The position numbers and the translations under genes are program-made. Source: Thiotrichaceae bacterium (lineage in GTDB: Bacteria > Pseudomonadota > Gammaproteobacteria > Thiotrichales > Thiotrichaceae). Taken from it: 59,907 nt of DNA. The stretch covers positions 1 to 59,907 of the forward strand of contig JALSJN010000051.1 of the NCBI GenBank assembly GCA_026989335.1, written 5' to 3'. A model generated the notes under the pieces. It saw nothing but the letters and a program-made list of their open reading frames with translations. It had not been told where the DNA came from and did not search any database. Shown here piece by piece: positions 18,261 to 26,999 of the stretch; position 1 is the stretch's first letter; each line of letters starts with the position of its first letter.

Positions 18261-19376
18261 CTACCTAACGGCAGCGCGCGCTGCTCCGGCACTTGTGAAT
18301 GTTGGTAGTAGCTTGCTAATGACTCTGTTCCAGCGAGTGATTGGTGTAGCTGTTACATAGACAACATCACGTGGCTGTAGTGAAAACTGCTCCGCTAATG
18401 CCATCGCATGTACAGAGGTCATTTGTAATTGATAAATAGTCGGTTTTCTAGGGTTGGCCTGTCGAACTACAAATACACCCATTGGGTTGGCCGTTTCTTC
18501 ATTGACGCCTTTAGCGGTACTTAAGGCCTCTGCAAGTGAGAGCCCGAAGCGGTCAATAGTTACATTACCAGGGTTGAGTACTTCGCCCATCACAAACACC
18601 TTTTTGTAAGGGTCTAGTTTATCAATGTGTAGCGAATCACCATTGCGTAATACATAGTTTTGTGAGTTGTCGCCTTTACGGTACAAGGCTGCTAAATCTA
18701 TCGGGATTTGTTTTTTATTGTGAATAAACAAACCAGTATCTGCCGCATCTTCAGATAGCCCGCCAGACTTTGCAATGATATCTCTAATAGTTAAAGGGAC
18801 ATCGGTAATTGGAAAGGTTCCGGGCTTATTTACTTTTCCGGAGATAAATGTTTTTTGGCTTCTGTAAGCAGCGACAGCAACACCAACTTGGGGTTTTGTG
18901 ATGAATTTAGCGAGCTTTTTTTCTAAATCCGCACGAACTTGAGCGGTTGTTCTTCCGCCAGCCATAACCTTGCCCGCATAGGGAAAAAAGATTGTACCAT
19001 TAGGAGCAATTTGGTGTCCTGCAGAGGTTGCTGATCTAAACTCTCCCGCAGGGATAGTTAGCTCGGGGTGATCCCATACCGTAATGCTTAAAATATCTTG
19101 TGGTGCAAGAATATATTTGTAACCGCCAGTGCCTCTAGCATGACCCTTGTTGGTGGCTCTCATTTTATTATTGTGTCTGTAGCGTCCTCGTGTTTTGCGT
19201 ATTACATTGTAGTCAATAGGAACAACTGTGTAATCTCTGCCTGGCACTGCTTTCGTTAGCTTTACGGCTTTGCCAGTATCAAGTGAAGGCATTCCTGGGG
19301 GGTAGAGACTTGAACAGCCTGTTACAAAGGTAGTAACAGAGACAATAATTCCGAGAGAGAGGGCTTTAATAGTCAT
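18261..19376 (-). CDS. wza: Outer-membrane polysaccharide export lipoprotein (Wza-type)
   Basis: 371 residues. The lipoprotein signal ends V-T-G-C with Cys21 as the lipid site. A polysaccharide-export (PES) domain follows (about 85-180, with the Y-x-L-A-P-Q-D-I-L-S-I-T-V-W-D-H-P-E-L pattern), then two SLBB-type repeats (about 180-235 and 260-320). Such proteins form the octameric outer-membrane channel for capsule or exopolysaccharide. First gene of the wza-wzb-wzc operon, divergent from rho across 468 bases. Confidence 0.93.
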   Translation of the reverse strand: MTIKALSLGIIVSVTTFVTGCSSLYPPGMPSLDTGKAVKLTKAVPGRDYTVVPIDYNVIRKTRGRYRHNNKMRATNKGHARGTGGYKYILAPQDILSITVWDHPELTIPAGEFRSATSAGHQIAPNGTIFFPYAGKVMAGGRTTAQVRADLEKKLAKFITKPQVGVAVAAYRSQKTFISGKVNKPGTFPITDVPLTIRDIIAKSGGLSEDAADTGLFIHNKKQIPIDLAALYRKGDNSQNYVLRNGDSLHIDKLDPYKKVFVMGEVLNPGNVTIDRFGLSLAEALSTAKGVNEETANPMGVFVVRQANPRKPTIYQLQMTSVHAMALAEQFSLQPRDVVYVTATPITRWNRVISKLLPTFTSAGAARAAVR

Positions 19377-19844
19377 AATTTCCGTATCGATGTATTAAAA
19401 AATGTATAAGTAATGCGTAAATAGTGATCAGATTTTAAACTATTATGGTGGCTTTGCCAAAGTTAAAATTGCTGAACGGAGGCGTTATTTAGAATAAACG
19501 GTAGTCTAGCTAGAGTAGCACATGTTAATTTATTCTAAATTGTTAGCGAATTTATATTGAAAGTACATTAACCTAATTAGGGTGTAGACTTAAAGCGGCG
19601 TGACATGATATAGTGGGGCAGTATTTGCATTAATCTAATGTGAATCTTTTCCTAAACTACTTCATGCTGAACGAACTAAATGCTAGTTTCGTTAATTAAA
19701 GGCCGTGTTTATTCTGAGTTGTTAATATTCCACCAAACTTTCATAAAATTTGATAGATAAAAGCAATTTATTCATTGGCACTTACTCCTATTGTTACCTG
19801 TATGTTGTAATATTTTATAAATACATTAAATAATACTTTACTCT
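19377..19844. other. 468-bp divergent intergenic region between wza and rho
   Basis: No gene. The AT-rich sequence must contain promoters for the exopolysaccharide operon (leftward) and rho (rightward). I looked for an ops/JUMPstart element (GGCGGTAG core) on the wza side and did not find one. The rho start has no obvious Shine-Dalgarno. A long rho leader would fit the Rho autoregulation known in E. coli, but no leader peptide is recognisable. Confidence 0.5.
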
Positions 19845-21101
19845 ATGAATCTTTCTGATCTTAAACAAAAATCACCCAATGAAATTATTGCCATCGCCAA
19901 AGAAAAGGGCGTTGATGGCATGTCACGTGCCCGCAAGCAAGATATTATCTTTGCGATACTTAAAGCTGCGGCTAAAGAGAAAGAAGATATTTATGGCGAT
20001 GGGGTGTTGGAAATCCTTCAAGATGGTTTTGGATTTTTGCGCTCAAGTAACAGTAACTATATTGCAGGGGCAGATGATATTTATGTCTCTCCTAGCCAGA
20101 TCCGTCGTTTTGGTTTAAGAACAGGTGATACGGTTGCTGGTAAGATTCGTACCCCTAAAGATAGTGAGCGATACTTTGCACTACTAAAAGTAGACACTAT
20201 AAACTTTGAGCCACCCGAGAACGCGCGAAATAAAATTTTATTTGAAAATCTTACACCGCTACATCCTGACGAGCGTTTACGTATGGAGCGTGGTAACGGT
20301 AGTACCGAAGATATTACTGCTCGAGTGATTGATATCGTTGCGCCGATTGGTAAAGGTCAGCGTGGTTTGATTATTGCTCCGCCAAAAGCGGGTAAAACAA
20401 TGATGTTGCAAAATATCGCACAAAGCATCGCGACCAATCACCCTGATGCACACTTGATTGTTTTGTTAATTGATGAACGTCCTGAAGAGGTAACCGAGAT
20501 GTCACGCATGGTGCGTGGTGAAGTGGTTTCATCGACCTTTGATGAGCCAGCTTCACGTCATGTACAAATTGCTGAAATGGTGATTGAAAAGGCCAAACGC
20601 TTGGTTGAGCATAAAAAAGACGTGATTATTTTGTTAGATTCAATCACCCGTTTAGCACGTGCGTATAATACGGTTGTTCCTTCATCTGGAAAAGTGTTAA
20701 CCGGTGGTGTGGATGCGAATGCGTTACATCGGCCTAAACGATTCTTCGGTGCGGCACGTAACCTTGAAGAAGGTGGTAGTTTAACGATTTTAGCAACAGC
20801 GCTTGTAGATACAGGCTCTAAAATGGATGAGGTTATCTATGAAGAATTTAAAGGAACCGGTAACTCCGAAGTACACCTAGATCGTAAAATATCTGAGAAG
20901 CGTGTTTACCCAGCAATTAATGTCAATCGTTCAGGTACGCGTCGTGAAGAGTTATTGGTGAGTGAGGATGAGCTACAATCACTTTGGATACTACGCAAAT
21001 TCTTACATCCAATGGGCGAGGTTGAGGCGATGGAGTTCTTATTTGATAAGCTTCAGAAAACCAAAACGAATGAAGAGTTTTTCAATTCCATGAAGAACTA
21101 A
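19845..21101 (+). CDS. rho: Transcription termination factor Rho
   Basis: 418 residues, within one residue of the E. coli length and nearly colinear by eye. It has the N-terminal helical domain and the RNA-binding OSN/CSD fold with D-G-F-G-F-L-R-S. The Walker A is P-P-K-A-G-K-T and the Walker [13 protein letters not shown]. The Q-loop (about L-D-S-I-T-R-L-A-R) and R-loop V-L-T-G-G-V-D-A follow. The hexameric RNA helicase ends untranslated transcripts. trxA, the usual upstream neighbour in enterics, is absent. A strong terminator follows. Confidence 0.98.
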   Translation: MNLSDLKQKSPNEIIAIAKEKGVDGMSRARKQDIIFAILKAAAKEKEDIYGDGVLEILQDGFGFLRSSNSNYIAGADDIYVSPSQIRRFGLRTGDTVAGKIRTPKDSERYFALLKVDTINFEPPENARNKILFENLTPLHPDERLRMERGNGSTEDITARVIDIVAPIGKGQRGLIIAPPKAGKTMMLQNIAQSIATNHPDAHLIVLLIDERPEEVTEMSRMVRGEVVSSTFDEPASRHVQIAEMVIEKAKRLVEHKKDVIILLDSITRLARAYNTVVPSSGKVLTGGVDANALHRPKRFFGAARNLEEGGSLTILATALVDTGSKMDEVIYEEFKGTGNSEVHLDRKISEKRVYPAINVNRSGTRREELLVSEDELQSLWILRKFLHPMGEVEAMEFLFDKLQKTKTNEEFFNSMKN

Positions 21102-21121
21102 TCTTAAATTTTAAGTGTTAT

Positions 21122-21160
21122 AAAAAAAGCCCTGCATGATTTTTCAGCAGGGCTTTTTTA
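21122..21160 (+). terminator. Rho-independent terminator after rho
   Basis: A perfect 8-bp GC-rich stem AGCCCTGC/GCAGGGCT (21128-21135 and 21147-21154), flanked by seven As and seven Ts, 21 bases after the rho stop. Confidence 0.95.
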
Positions 21161-21202
21161 TATGCTAAAATTCTATCTTGAAAGCAATTTCGGGAGAAGG
21201 GG

Positions 21203-21409
21203 ATGTCAGCAGAATTGGAGTTACGTTGGTTAAAAACCGAACGTCTTAGTGGAACAGCAAAACGCTTTGCAGAGTTTTGTAAAGATGATATTAAAAAACA
21301 ATCGCAACAAAGTGATTTCGATCTCCCTGTTTATCAGGATGCGATAAAGCAAGTCGTTGAAAATCTCGATGATTCTATTGCGATAGGAGAGATTTTCGAT
21401 GCTGATTAA
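21203..21409 (+). CDS. Small acidic protein of unknown function, overlapping the SMC-like ATPase gene
   Basis: 68 residues, mostly helical by composition, with no signal or membrane segment and no motif I know. A clear site (GGGAGAAGGGG) precedes the ATG. Its end overlaps the start of the SMC-like ATPase by 11 bases. The genes are thus translationally coupled and the product may be a small partner or regulator of the ATPase. Confidence 0.7.
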   Translation: MSAELELRWLKTERLSGTAKRFAEFCKDDIKKQSQQSDFDLPVYQDAIKQVVENLDDSIAIGEIFDAD

Positions 21410-23300
21410 TTCACTCTTTGCTGAAAACTTCCGAAAATACAGTAAACTCGAAGTAACAGACATTCCCGCTAATGGCACAATTATCGTTTCAGGTAAAAAT
21501 GAATCAGGTAAAACTAGTATTGGGGAAGCGATTTGTTTTGCTCTATTTGGTCGTACTTTTTCATTAGATAAAAACAATCTCTCGAAGCTGGTTTACTGGG
21601 GTGCGGATGCAGCTGAAGTGCGCGTCAATTTTACGACCGCCGATGACAATAACTTTAATTTGTACCGAAGTGTTGATGAAAAAGGTAACGTAAAAGTTAA
21701 GCTCGAAAGACTTCTTCTCGGCGGAGGGAGGGCACCAAAAGCTTTAGAAGGTGAAGTGGAGGTAAGCAAGGTTTTAAATAAAGTTATTGGTTTTGATTAC
21801 GATGCCTTTGCAAACTCTTTTTATTTAGTTCAGCGTGAATTAACAACACCAGAGCCGCAAAGTACCACCATTAAAAAAATGGCAGGTATTGGTGATTATG
21901 CGGCGATAAGCAGTGAGCTGGATGACGATAATACTAAAAACCAAGACAAGATTAATACCACTAAACCGGAAGTGGTCACAACTAAGTCGTCCTTGGATGC
22001 AATAAAACTAGACGAGTCATGGTTGCCTGAACTCGTTGATGCAGACCAAACCTTGGAGAACGAAAAACAACAACGCCAAACTTTATTGACAGAGTTATCG
22101 GAAAATGAAAAGCAATACGCTGAAAACTCTACAAGCTTTTTTGGTACGCGAAAAAAGCGTGGCTTCTTTGGTTTTTTGTCTTTCTTATTTTTTCCTATTA
22201 TGTTGGCATCATTTTTACTATGGATGGTCAACTATTTCCGGCCCAAGCTATTGGATAACCCGTTAATAAATATTTTCGGTTTGGATGAGTTAGCTAATAC
22301 ACATAGCAGTATTGCAACATGGGTACTCCCCATTAGCATCATTGCAGGTATTGGTTTTTTAATTAGTTTGATAGTTCGCGGAAAAGCAAAACAAGTTATG
22401 CATGCGCTTAGTGGTGAGGCGGAAGGTTTTTCTAAAACTTTGCAAAAAAGTCATGGTGTGGTTACTTCTAGTGTTGAGAGTGTGTTGCCAGAACGTGTTG
22501 TCAGTTTAATGCAAAATAACACTGCTACGGATAAGGCCGCTATAGACTCGACTTTGTTTTCTGTGCCCCCAGAAGAGCAATTTAATAATTTGGATTCTTT
22601 AGCAGAAAATGCCACTGCTTATGAGGCAGACCCAGAAGAAATTAATGCGGCAGTACTTCGTTTATCCGACACTTTCAATAAACAAAATACTGATATTAGT
22701 AGCTTATCTAAGTCATTGAGTGCAGATATTGAAAAAGAAAAGAAACGCTCTGATGGTGCTGGGAAGCTACGCGCAAAACTTAAATCACTTAATGCGGTAA
22801 TTGATGACAGTGAAAGGAAAATCGCAGTAAATAATACCTCAATGGGACTTATGCAACGTGCTGCAGAAGACTCGATTTCGTTATTTAATAAAAATATTAC
22901 TGAGTTAACGGCTAAAAGCTTGCCTAAGTTTACTGAAGGGCGTTATAAAAAAGTCCGAGTCGCTGATGATTTTACGGTGCAGGTTCATTCTGATGAGAAG
23001 CGCGGATATATGGACTTTGATGAGATTTCATCAGGCACTCAGCGCCAAATTATGCTGGCGTTACGCTTAGCGATGTCGGAAGAGTTAGCAAAAAATACCG
23101 CTAATAAACAGCAGTTTATATTCCTCGATGAACCCTTTGCCTTCTTCGATCCACAACGCACCCAATCTACCTTGAATGCCTTGCCAAATATTAGTGATGT
23201 GATTACGCAAGTGTGGATTGTGGCACAGGAGTTTCCTGAAGATACGAAGGTTGATAAGGTTATTAATTGCCCATCGGACAGTGCCGAGTTGTCTGTTTAG
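21399..23300 (+). CDS. Rad50/SMC-like ABC ATPase with a central transmembrane hairpin
   Basis: 633 residues. The N-terminal half-ATPase opens with the RecF/Rad50 pattern I-x-x-L-x-x-x-N-F-R-K-Y and Walker A G-K-N-E-S-G-K-T (32-39). A Q-loop-like segment and a short coiled region follow. Two hydrophobic helices (about 254-280 and 308-328) sit where a hinge or zinc hook would be. A second coiled arm leads to the signature D-E-I-S-S-G-T-Q-R-Q and Walker B F-I-F-L-D-E-P (about 575-581). Family members act in DNA repair or as nucleic-acid-dependent switches. Membrane anchoring recalls YhaN-type proteins, but no nuclease partner gene is adjacent. Its C-terminus overlaps the convergent regulator gene by four bases. 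Confidence 0.8.
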   Translation: MLINSLFAENFRKYSKLEVTDIPANGTIIVSGKNESGKTSIGEAICFALFGRTFSLDKNNLSKLVYWGADAAEVRVNFTTADDNNFNLYRSVDEKGNVKVKLERLLLGGGRAPKALEGEVEVSKVLNKVIGFDYDAFANSFYLVQRELTTPEPQSTTIKKMAGIGDYAAISSELDDDNTKNQDKINTTKPEVVTTKSSLDAIKLDESWLPELVDADQTLENEKQQRQTLLTELSENEKQYAENSTSFFGTRKKRGFFGFLSFLFFPIMLASFLLWMVNYFRPKLLDNPLINIFGLDELANTHSSIATWVLPISIIAGIGFLISLIVRGKAKQVMHALSGEAEGFSKTLQKSHGVVTSSVESVLPERVVSLMQNNTATDKAAIDSTLFSVPPEEQFNNLDSLAENATAYEADPEEINAAVLRLSDTFNKQNTDISSLSKSLSADIEKEKKRSDGAGKLRAKLKSLNAVIDDSERKIAVNNTSMGLMQRAAEDSISLFNKNITELTAKSLPKFTEGRYKKVRVADDFTVQVHSDEKRGYMDFDEISSGTQRQIMLALRLAMSEELAKNTANKQQFIFLDEPFAFFDPQRTQSTLNALPNISDVITQVWIVAQEFPEDTKVDKVINCPSDSAELSV

Positions 23301-24706
23301 CTCAACAACACGCCCAATGTGATCATTGCTTTCTCTAGGTTAGACTTGCTGGCTTTTCCATAATTAACACGGATGAAGTTCTTGTATTGCCCCGATGCCG
23401 AAAATAAAGGCCCTGGGGCAATACTGACGTTTTTGGCGAGTGCCTTTTCATAAAGTTTCATACTGTCTACACTTTTATCTAACTCCAGCCAAATGACATA
23501 CCCCCCTTGTGGATGTGTTAAACGTGTATTTTTAGGTAAGTGTTCTGAGGCTAAGTGTAAAAAATAATCTCGCTTTTCTTTGTAATAACGACGCATTTGA
23601 CGCAGGTGTCGATCAAATATTCCCATCTCAAGATAACGCGCTGCCGTCAGTGCGGGCAGAGTCGCCCCCGCCATACTATTACTGACTTTTAGTTGAGTCA
23701 CTTGTTTAAGGTATTTTCCCGGAATCGCCCAGCCAATGCGCAAACCCGGAGAGAGTGATTTAGATAGAGAAGAGCAGAGTAAAACATTACTGTTAGCCCC
23801 TGTTTCATCAAATGACTTAATCGCCTTTGGGCGTTGCGTGCTGTAGCTAAGCTCTGAATATATATCATCCTCAATGATTGGAATTTCCGCTTGTTGTAGC
23901 AGAGTTCGTAGCTTTTGTTTGTTCTCATCACTCATGCAATAACCCAGCGGATTACTGAAGTTAGGTGTAAGGATGCAGGCGCTGATATTCCATTCGCGTA
24001 AAGCAAGCTCCAACGCCGTTAAGCTCATGCCCGTCTCAGCATCAGTGGGAATTTCTAAAGCTTTTAAGCCCAAAGTTTCAATCGCTTTTAAAGTGCCAAA
24101 GTAACTGGGTGACTCAATAACAACGGTGTCCCCAGGTTTAGTTACTGCACGTAAGCAAAGCGTCATCGCTTCTTGGCAGCCGGTGGTAATAACAATCTCA
24201 TTCGGATTTATATTCACTCCTGCGTTAAGCATACGCCGCGCAATTTGTCGGCGTAAGTTTGCATTACCCGGAGGCGGGTCATATTCAGCGATGCTATCAT
24301 CTTCTTTAATCACTTTGATCATGATGCGATTAATCAGTTTAACGGAGGGAACATCCGTTTGAGGCGGCGCTGTACCAAGTTGTATGACGTTTTTATCTTT
24401 TGAGGTTTGAAGTAAGCGTACCGCCAAGTCATCGAGGTTAACTTCCGATGGCGTTAACTCGGGCTGACTTATTTTTGGCGGGGTTGACTTCTCAAAGGGC
24501 GCTCTAACATAAAATCCCGATTGAGGACGTGGTTCGATTAAGAGTTGATCTTGTAATAGCTCATACCCACGGATAACCGTCGTCATACTCAGGCCCATTT
24601 CGGCAGAGCACTGGCGTACTGAGGGGACTTTTTCCCCAGATTGTAACAAACCGTTATTGATTTGATCGCTAATATGATCGGCGACTTGTTGATAGAGTGT
24701 TGGCAT
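23297..24706 (-). CDS. MocR/GabR-type regulator (GntR winged helix fused to PLP aminotransferase domain)
   Basis: 469 residues. The N-terminal GntR winged helix (about 5-70, Y-Q-Q-V-A-D-H-I and S-V-R-Q-C-S-A-E-M-G-L-S) is joined by a linker to a full fold-type-I aminotransferase domain. The PLP-binding lysine lies in S-S-L-S-K-S-L-S-P-G-L-R-I-G-W. These regulators sense PLP or PLP-amino-acid adducts and usually control a divergent gene. Here the divergent run encodes a PLP aminotransferase, a PdxJ, a PhzF protein and two exporters. The 11-bp-arm inverted repeat in the gap is the likely operator. Control of PLP or amine/amino-acid metabolism is inferred. Confidence 0.9.
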   Translation of the reverse strand: MPTLYQQVADHISDQINNGLLQSGEKVPSVRQCSAEMGLSMTTVIRGYELLQDQLLIEPRPQSGFYVRAPFEKSTPPKISQPELTPSEVNLDDLAVRLLQTSKDKNVIQLGTAPPQTDVPSVKLINRIMIKVIKEDDSIAEYDPPPGNANLRRQIARRMLNAGVNINPNEIVITTGCQEAMTLCLRAVTKPGDTVVIESPSYFGTLKAIETLGLKALEIPTDAETGMSLTALELALREWNISACILTPNFSNPLGYCMSDENKQKLRTLLQQAEIPIIEDDIYSELSYSTQRPKAIKSFDETGANSNVLLCSSLSKSLSPGLRIGWAIPGKYLKQVTQLKVSNSMAGATLPALTAARYLEMGIFDRHLRQMRRYYKEKRDYFLHLASEHLPKNTRLTHPQGGYVIWLELDKSVDSMKLYEKALAKNVSIAPGPLFSASGQYKNFIRVNYGKASKSNLEKAMITLGVLLS

Positions 24707-24725
24707 ACAATTACCTTGTTAAAAA

Positions 24726-24759
24726 AGAGTACAGTTGTGAAACCCATTAACTGTACTCT
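24726..24759. promoter_or_regulatory. Inverted-repeat operator between MocR gene and its divergent operon
   Basis: Arms AGAGTACAGTT (24726-24736) and AACTGTACTCT (24749-24759) are perfectly complementary, with a 12-base spacer. The position is the divergent promoter gap, 20 bases from the MocR start. It most likely binds the MocR-type regulator. A partial CTGTAYA echo lies at about 24781-24787. Confidence 0.75.
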
Positions 24760-24829
24760 AGTATATTAAATATTCTGCATCTGTATATTAATATGACATA
24801 TCGTTATAGTTGTTAGCAAGTCGAAAGTT

Positions 24830-25534
24830 ATGGAATTTAAAGTGCAAGATAAAAACAGTCAAGTTTTAGGGAGCGTAGTTGATAACTGGTCAGGTGCTAA
24901 CTTCCCAAGTAAAGCAACTATAGTTGGTCAATACTGCAAGCTGGAGGTGTTAAGTATCAATGACCATGCTGAGGCTCTCTTTAATGCCTTCTCCCAAGAT
25001 GCTGAGCATAGAAATTGGGTATATTTACCTTATGGGCCCTTTGAAAAAATTGCAGACTTTAAGCAATGGCTGCAATTTATTACGAGTGGTTCTGATCCTA
25101 TGCTTTATGCCATCGTTGATCAACAAAGTAATGAGGCTATAGGTCTTGCTGGCTATTTGAGTATTAACCCAATACACGGTGTCATCGAAGTGGGCCATGT
25201 ACACTTTTCTCCTAAACTACAAAACACACCCGTAGCGACTGAAGCAATTTTTTTATTGATGCAGTCTGTGTTTGATGAACTAGGTTACAGGCGGTGTGAA
25301 TGGAAATGTAACGCACTTAATGAGAAATCTAAAAGTGCTGCGCTACGTTTTGGCTTTAGTTTTGAAGGTGTTTTTCGCCAAGCATTAGTGGTGAAAAAAA
25401 GAAACCGTGATACAGCTTGGTATTCCCTGTTAGATAGTGAATGGTCAAACGCAAAAAAGAGATTTGAATTATGGCTTAAGCCTGAAAATTTCGATACGAA
25501 AGGAAAACAAAAAACAAAATTGCAAAGCATTTAA
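24830..25534 (+). CDS. GNAT acetyltransferase (RimJ/RimL-like)
   Basis: 234 residues. The layout is that of RimJ/RimL-type N-acetyltransferases: an N-terminal beta-strand with C-K-L-E-V-L, the E-A-L-F-N-A-F helix, the G-L-A-G-Y-L strand, an acetyl-CoA region (about 135-165) and the end motif N-E-K-S-K-S-A-A-L-R-F-G-F-S-F-E-G-V-F-R. It transfers acetyl from acetyl-CoA to an amine, perhaps a small amine or amino acid in this context. First gene of the run facing the MocR regulator, 30 bases before a LysE-type exporter. The substrate is not evident. Confidence 0.85.
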   Translation: MEFKVQDKNSQVLGSVVDNWSGANFPSKATIVGQYCKLEVLSINDHAEALFNAFSQDAEHRNWVYLPYGPFEKIADFKQWLQFITSGSDPMLYAIVDQQSNEAIGLAGYLSINPIHGVIEVGHVHFSPKLQNTPVATEAIFLLMQSVFDELGYRRCEWKCNALNEKSKSAALRFGFSFEGVFRQALVVKKRNRDTAWYSLLDSEWSNAKKRFELWLKPENFDTKGKQKTKLQSI

Positions 25535-25564
25535 AGAGTTTGAAAATATCAAAGAGTAAGAAAT

Positions 25565-26188
25565 ATGGATATCGGTATATTGTATAAAATAATCGTGTTT
25601 TGGGGGGTATTTTATATTACGCCTGGTCCTGTGTGGATATCAGTAATGGAGGCAACAAGAAGGCTAAGTTATCCTGAGGTGGCGAAATTTTACTTTAACG
25701 TATTTTTCCCTGTCAATATCACGGTTCAGTTTACTCAGGCAATCGTAAGCGTGCTATTTATTGGGCAGGTAACCCAATATTTTTCACAGATTGATTTGCT
25801 GTTTTATCTATTAGGTGGCATGTATATTTTATACCTCGCCTACAAAACTTTGAAAAATAAACAGTCAAACAGCACCTTTGAACTCGGCTTTGTGAATTTA
25901 GCGATGATTATGTTGCTATCGCCGAAAATATGGTTGTTGTTTCCCTCAGGCGCTGTGATTGCGAATCAACTTGGCCAAGGCACAGTTACTAATGCTTTAA
26001 TTTTTGGAGTTAGTATGTTGCTAGTTTCTAGCTTTATGTTTGTTGTTTATATTTTAATAGGCAAGCTAGGTACACGGTTATTAAAAGATAACTTTTCCTA
26101 TTTAGCGTTTGGGTTACTGTTGTTATTTGCCGTATTTTTGTTTAATGAAGCTTACCAAGTAGGTTTTGATAAGTGGGCTTACCGTTGA
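25565..26188 (+). CDS. LysE/RhtB-family membrane transporter
   Basis: 207 residues with about five to six transmembrane helices. The N-terminal F-x-x-T-P-G-P-V-W pattern of LysE/RhtB amino-acid exporters is present (here Y-I-T-P-G-P-V-W). Divergent from the classic family in its middle region. Third in the neighbourhood after the regulator and acetyltransferase. Its likely role is export of an amino acid or related amine, by family analogy. The PhzF gene starts 13 bases downstream. Confidence 0.8.
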   Translation: MDIGILYKIIVFWGVFYITPGPVWISVMEATRRLSYPEVAKFYFNVFFPVNITVQFTQAIVSVLFIGQVTQYFSQIDLLFYLLGGMYILYLAYKTLKNKQSNSTFELGFVNLAMIMLLSPKIWLLFPSGAVIANQLGQGTVTNALIFGVSMLLVSSFMFVVYILIGKLGTRLLKDNFSYLAFGLLLLFAVFLFNEAYQVGFDKWAYR

Positions 26189-26201
26189 GAGAAATTATAG
26201 T

Positions 26202-26999
26202 ATGAAAATCTACCAAGTTGATGCATTTACTAACGATAAGTTTAAAGGTAACCCCGCCTGTGTTTGCGTGTTACCCGAAGGTTATGCCGCGAATGAAAAG
26301 TGGATGCAAGCGTTAGCGGCAGAGATGAATTTATCAGAAACAGCCTTTGTGCAGGCTCAAGCTGATGGCAAATTTTCACTTCGTTGGTTTACCCCGACAA
26401 CCGAGGTCGATTTGTGTGGTCATGCAACCTTGGCAACCTCACATATATTATGGCAAGAAGGTTTACTCGAAAAAAACAAGGCCGCTTTATTTGATACCTT
26501 GAGTGGGCGCTTAACAGTTAAGTTAATTGGCTCATTGATGGAAATGAACTTCCCTATTGATTCTTTAAAGGCCTGCAAGCAGCCAGTCGGTTTAGAAATG
26601 GCGCTAGGTGCACCCACTGTGGCAACGTATGAGGCAGGTTTGGATTTATTGGTTGAATTAGAGAGTGAAGCAGCAGTAGCAGAATTACAGCCCTCGATAC
26701 AACAAATTGCTCAAATTCCAGTGCGTTGTGTGATCGTTACAGCGCAAGCCCATAAGGATAGTGACGTCGATTTTGTATCACGTGTGTTTGGGCCTCAAGT
26801 AGGTATTGATGAAGACCCTGTCACAGGTTCAGCGCACTGTTCATTAACGCCGTATTGGGCTGAAAAACTAGGTAAAACTAAAATGAAAGCCAGGCAAGTA
26901 TCACAGCGCGGAGGAGACATAAGTGTTGAGTTACTCGATAATCGAGTCAATGTATCGGGGGAAGCGGTGACAATTTTTAGGGGTGAGCTCAGTGACTAA
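26202..26999 (+). CDS. PhzF-family isomerase
   Basis: 265 residues from the ATG at 26202 (M-K-I-Y-Q-V-D-A-F-T, the classic family start; the longer frame from 26166 has none). Diaminopimelate-epimerase-like fold with the catalytic Glu in N-L-S-E-T-A-F and the signatures G-H-A-T-L-A-T and E-D-P-V-T-G-S-A-H-C. PhzF itself isomerises a phenazine precursor, but most members are of unknown substrate, so no phenazine pathway is implied. It overlaps the next gene by 8 bases. Confidence 0.93.
   Translation: MKIYQVDAFTNDKFKGNPACVCVLPEGYAANEKWMQALAAEMNLSETAFVQAQADGKFSLRWFTPTTEVDLCGHATLATSHILWQEGLLEKNKAALFDTLSGRLTVKLIGSLMEMNFPIDSLKACKQPVGLEMALGAPTVATYEAGLDLLVELESEAAVAELQPSIQQIAQIPVRCVIVTAQAHKDSDVDFVSRVFGPQVGIDEDPVTGSAHCSLTPYWAEKLGKTKMKARQVSQRGGDISVELLDNRVNVSGEAVTIFRGELSD

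Noticed and set aside
19377-19844. ops/JUMPstart (RfaH) element before wza
   Set aside because: No GGCGGTAG core on the wza strand at a useful position.
26202-26999. Phenazine biosynthesis locus
   Set aside because: Only a PhzF-family protein is present; none of phzA-E or phzG is found, and most PhzF homologues are not in phenazine pathways.
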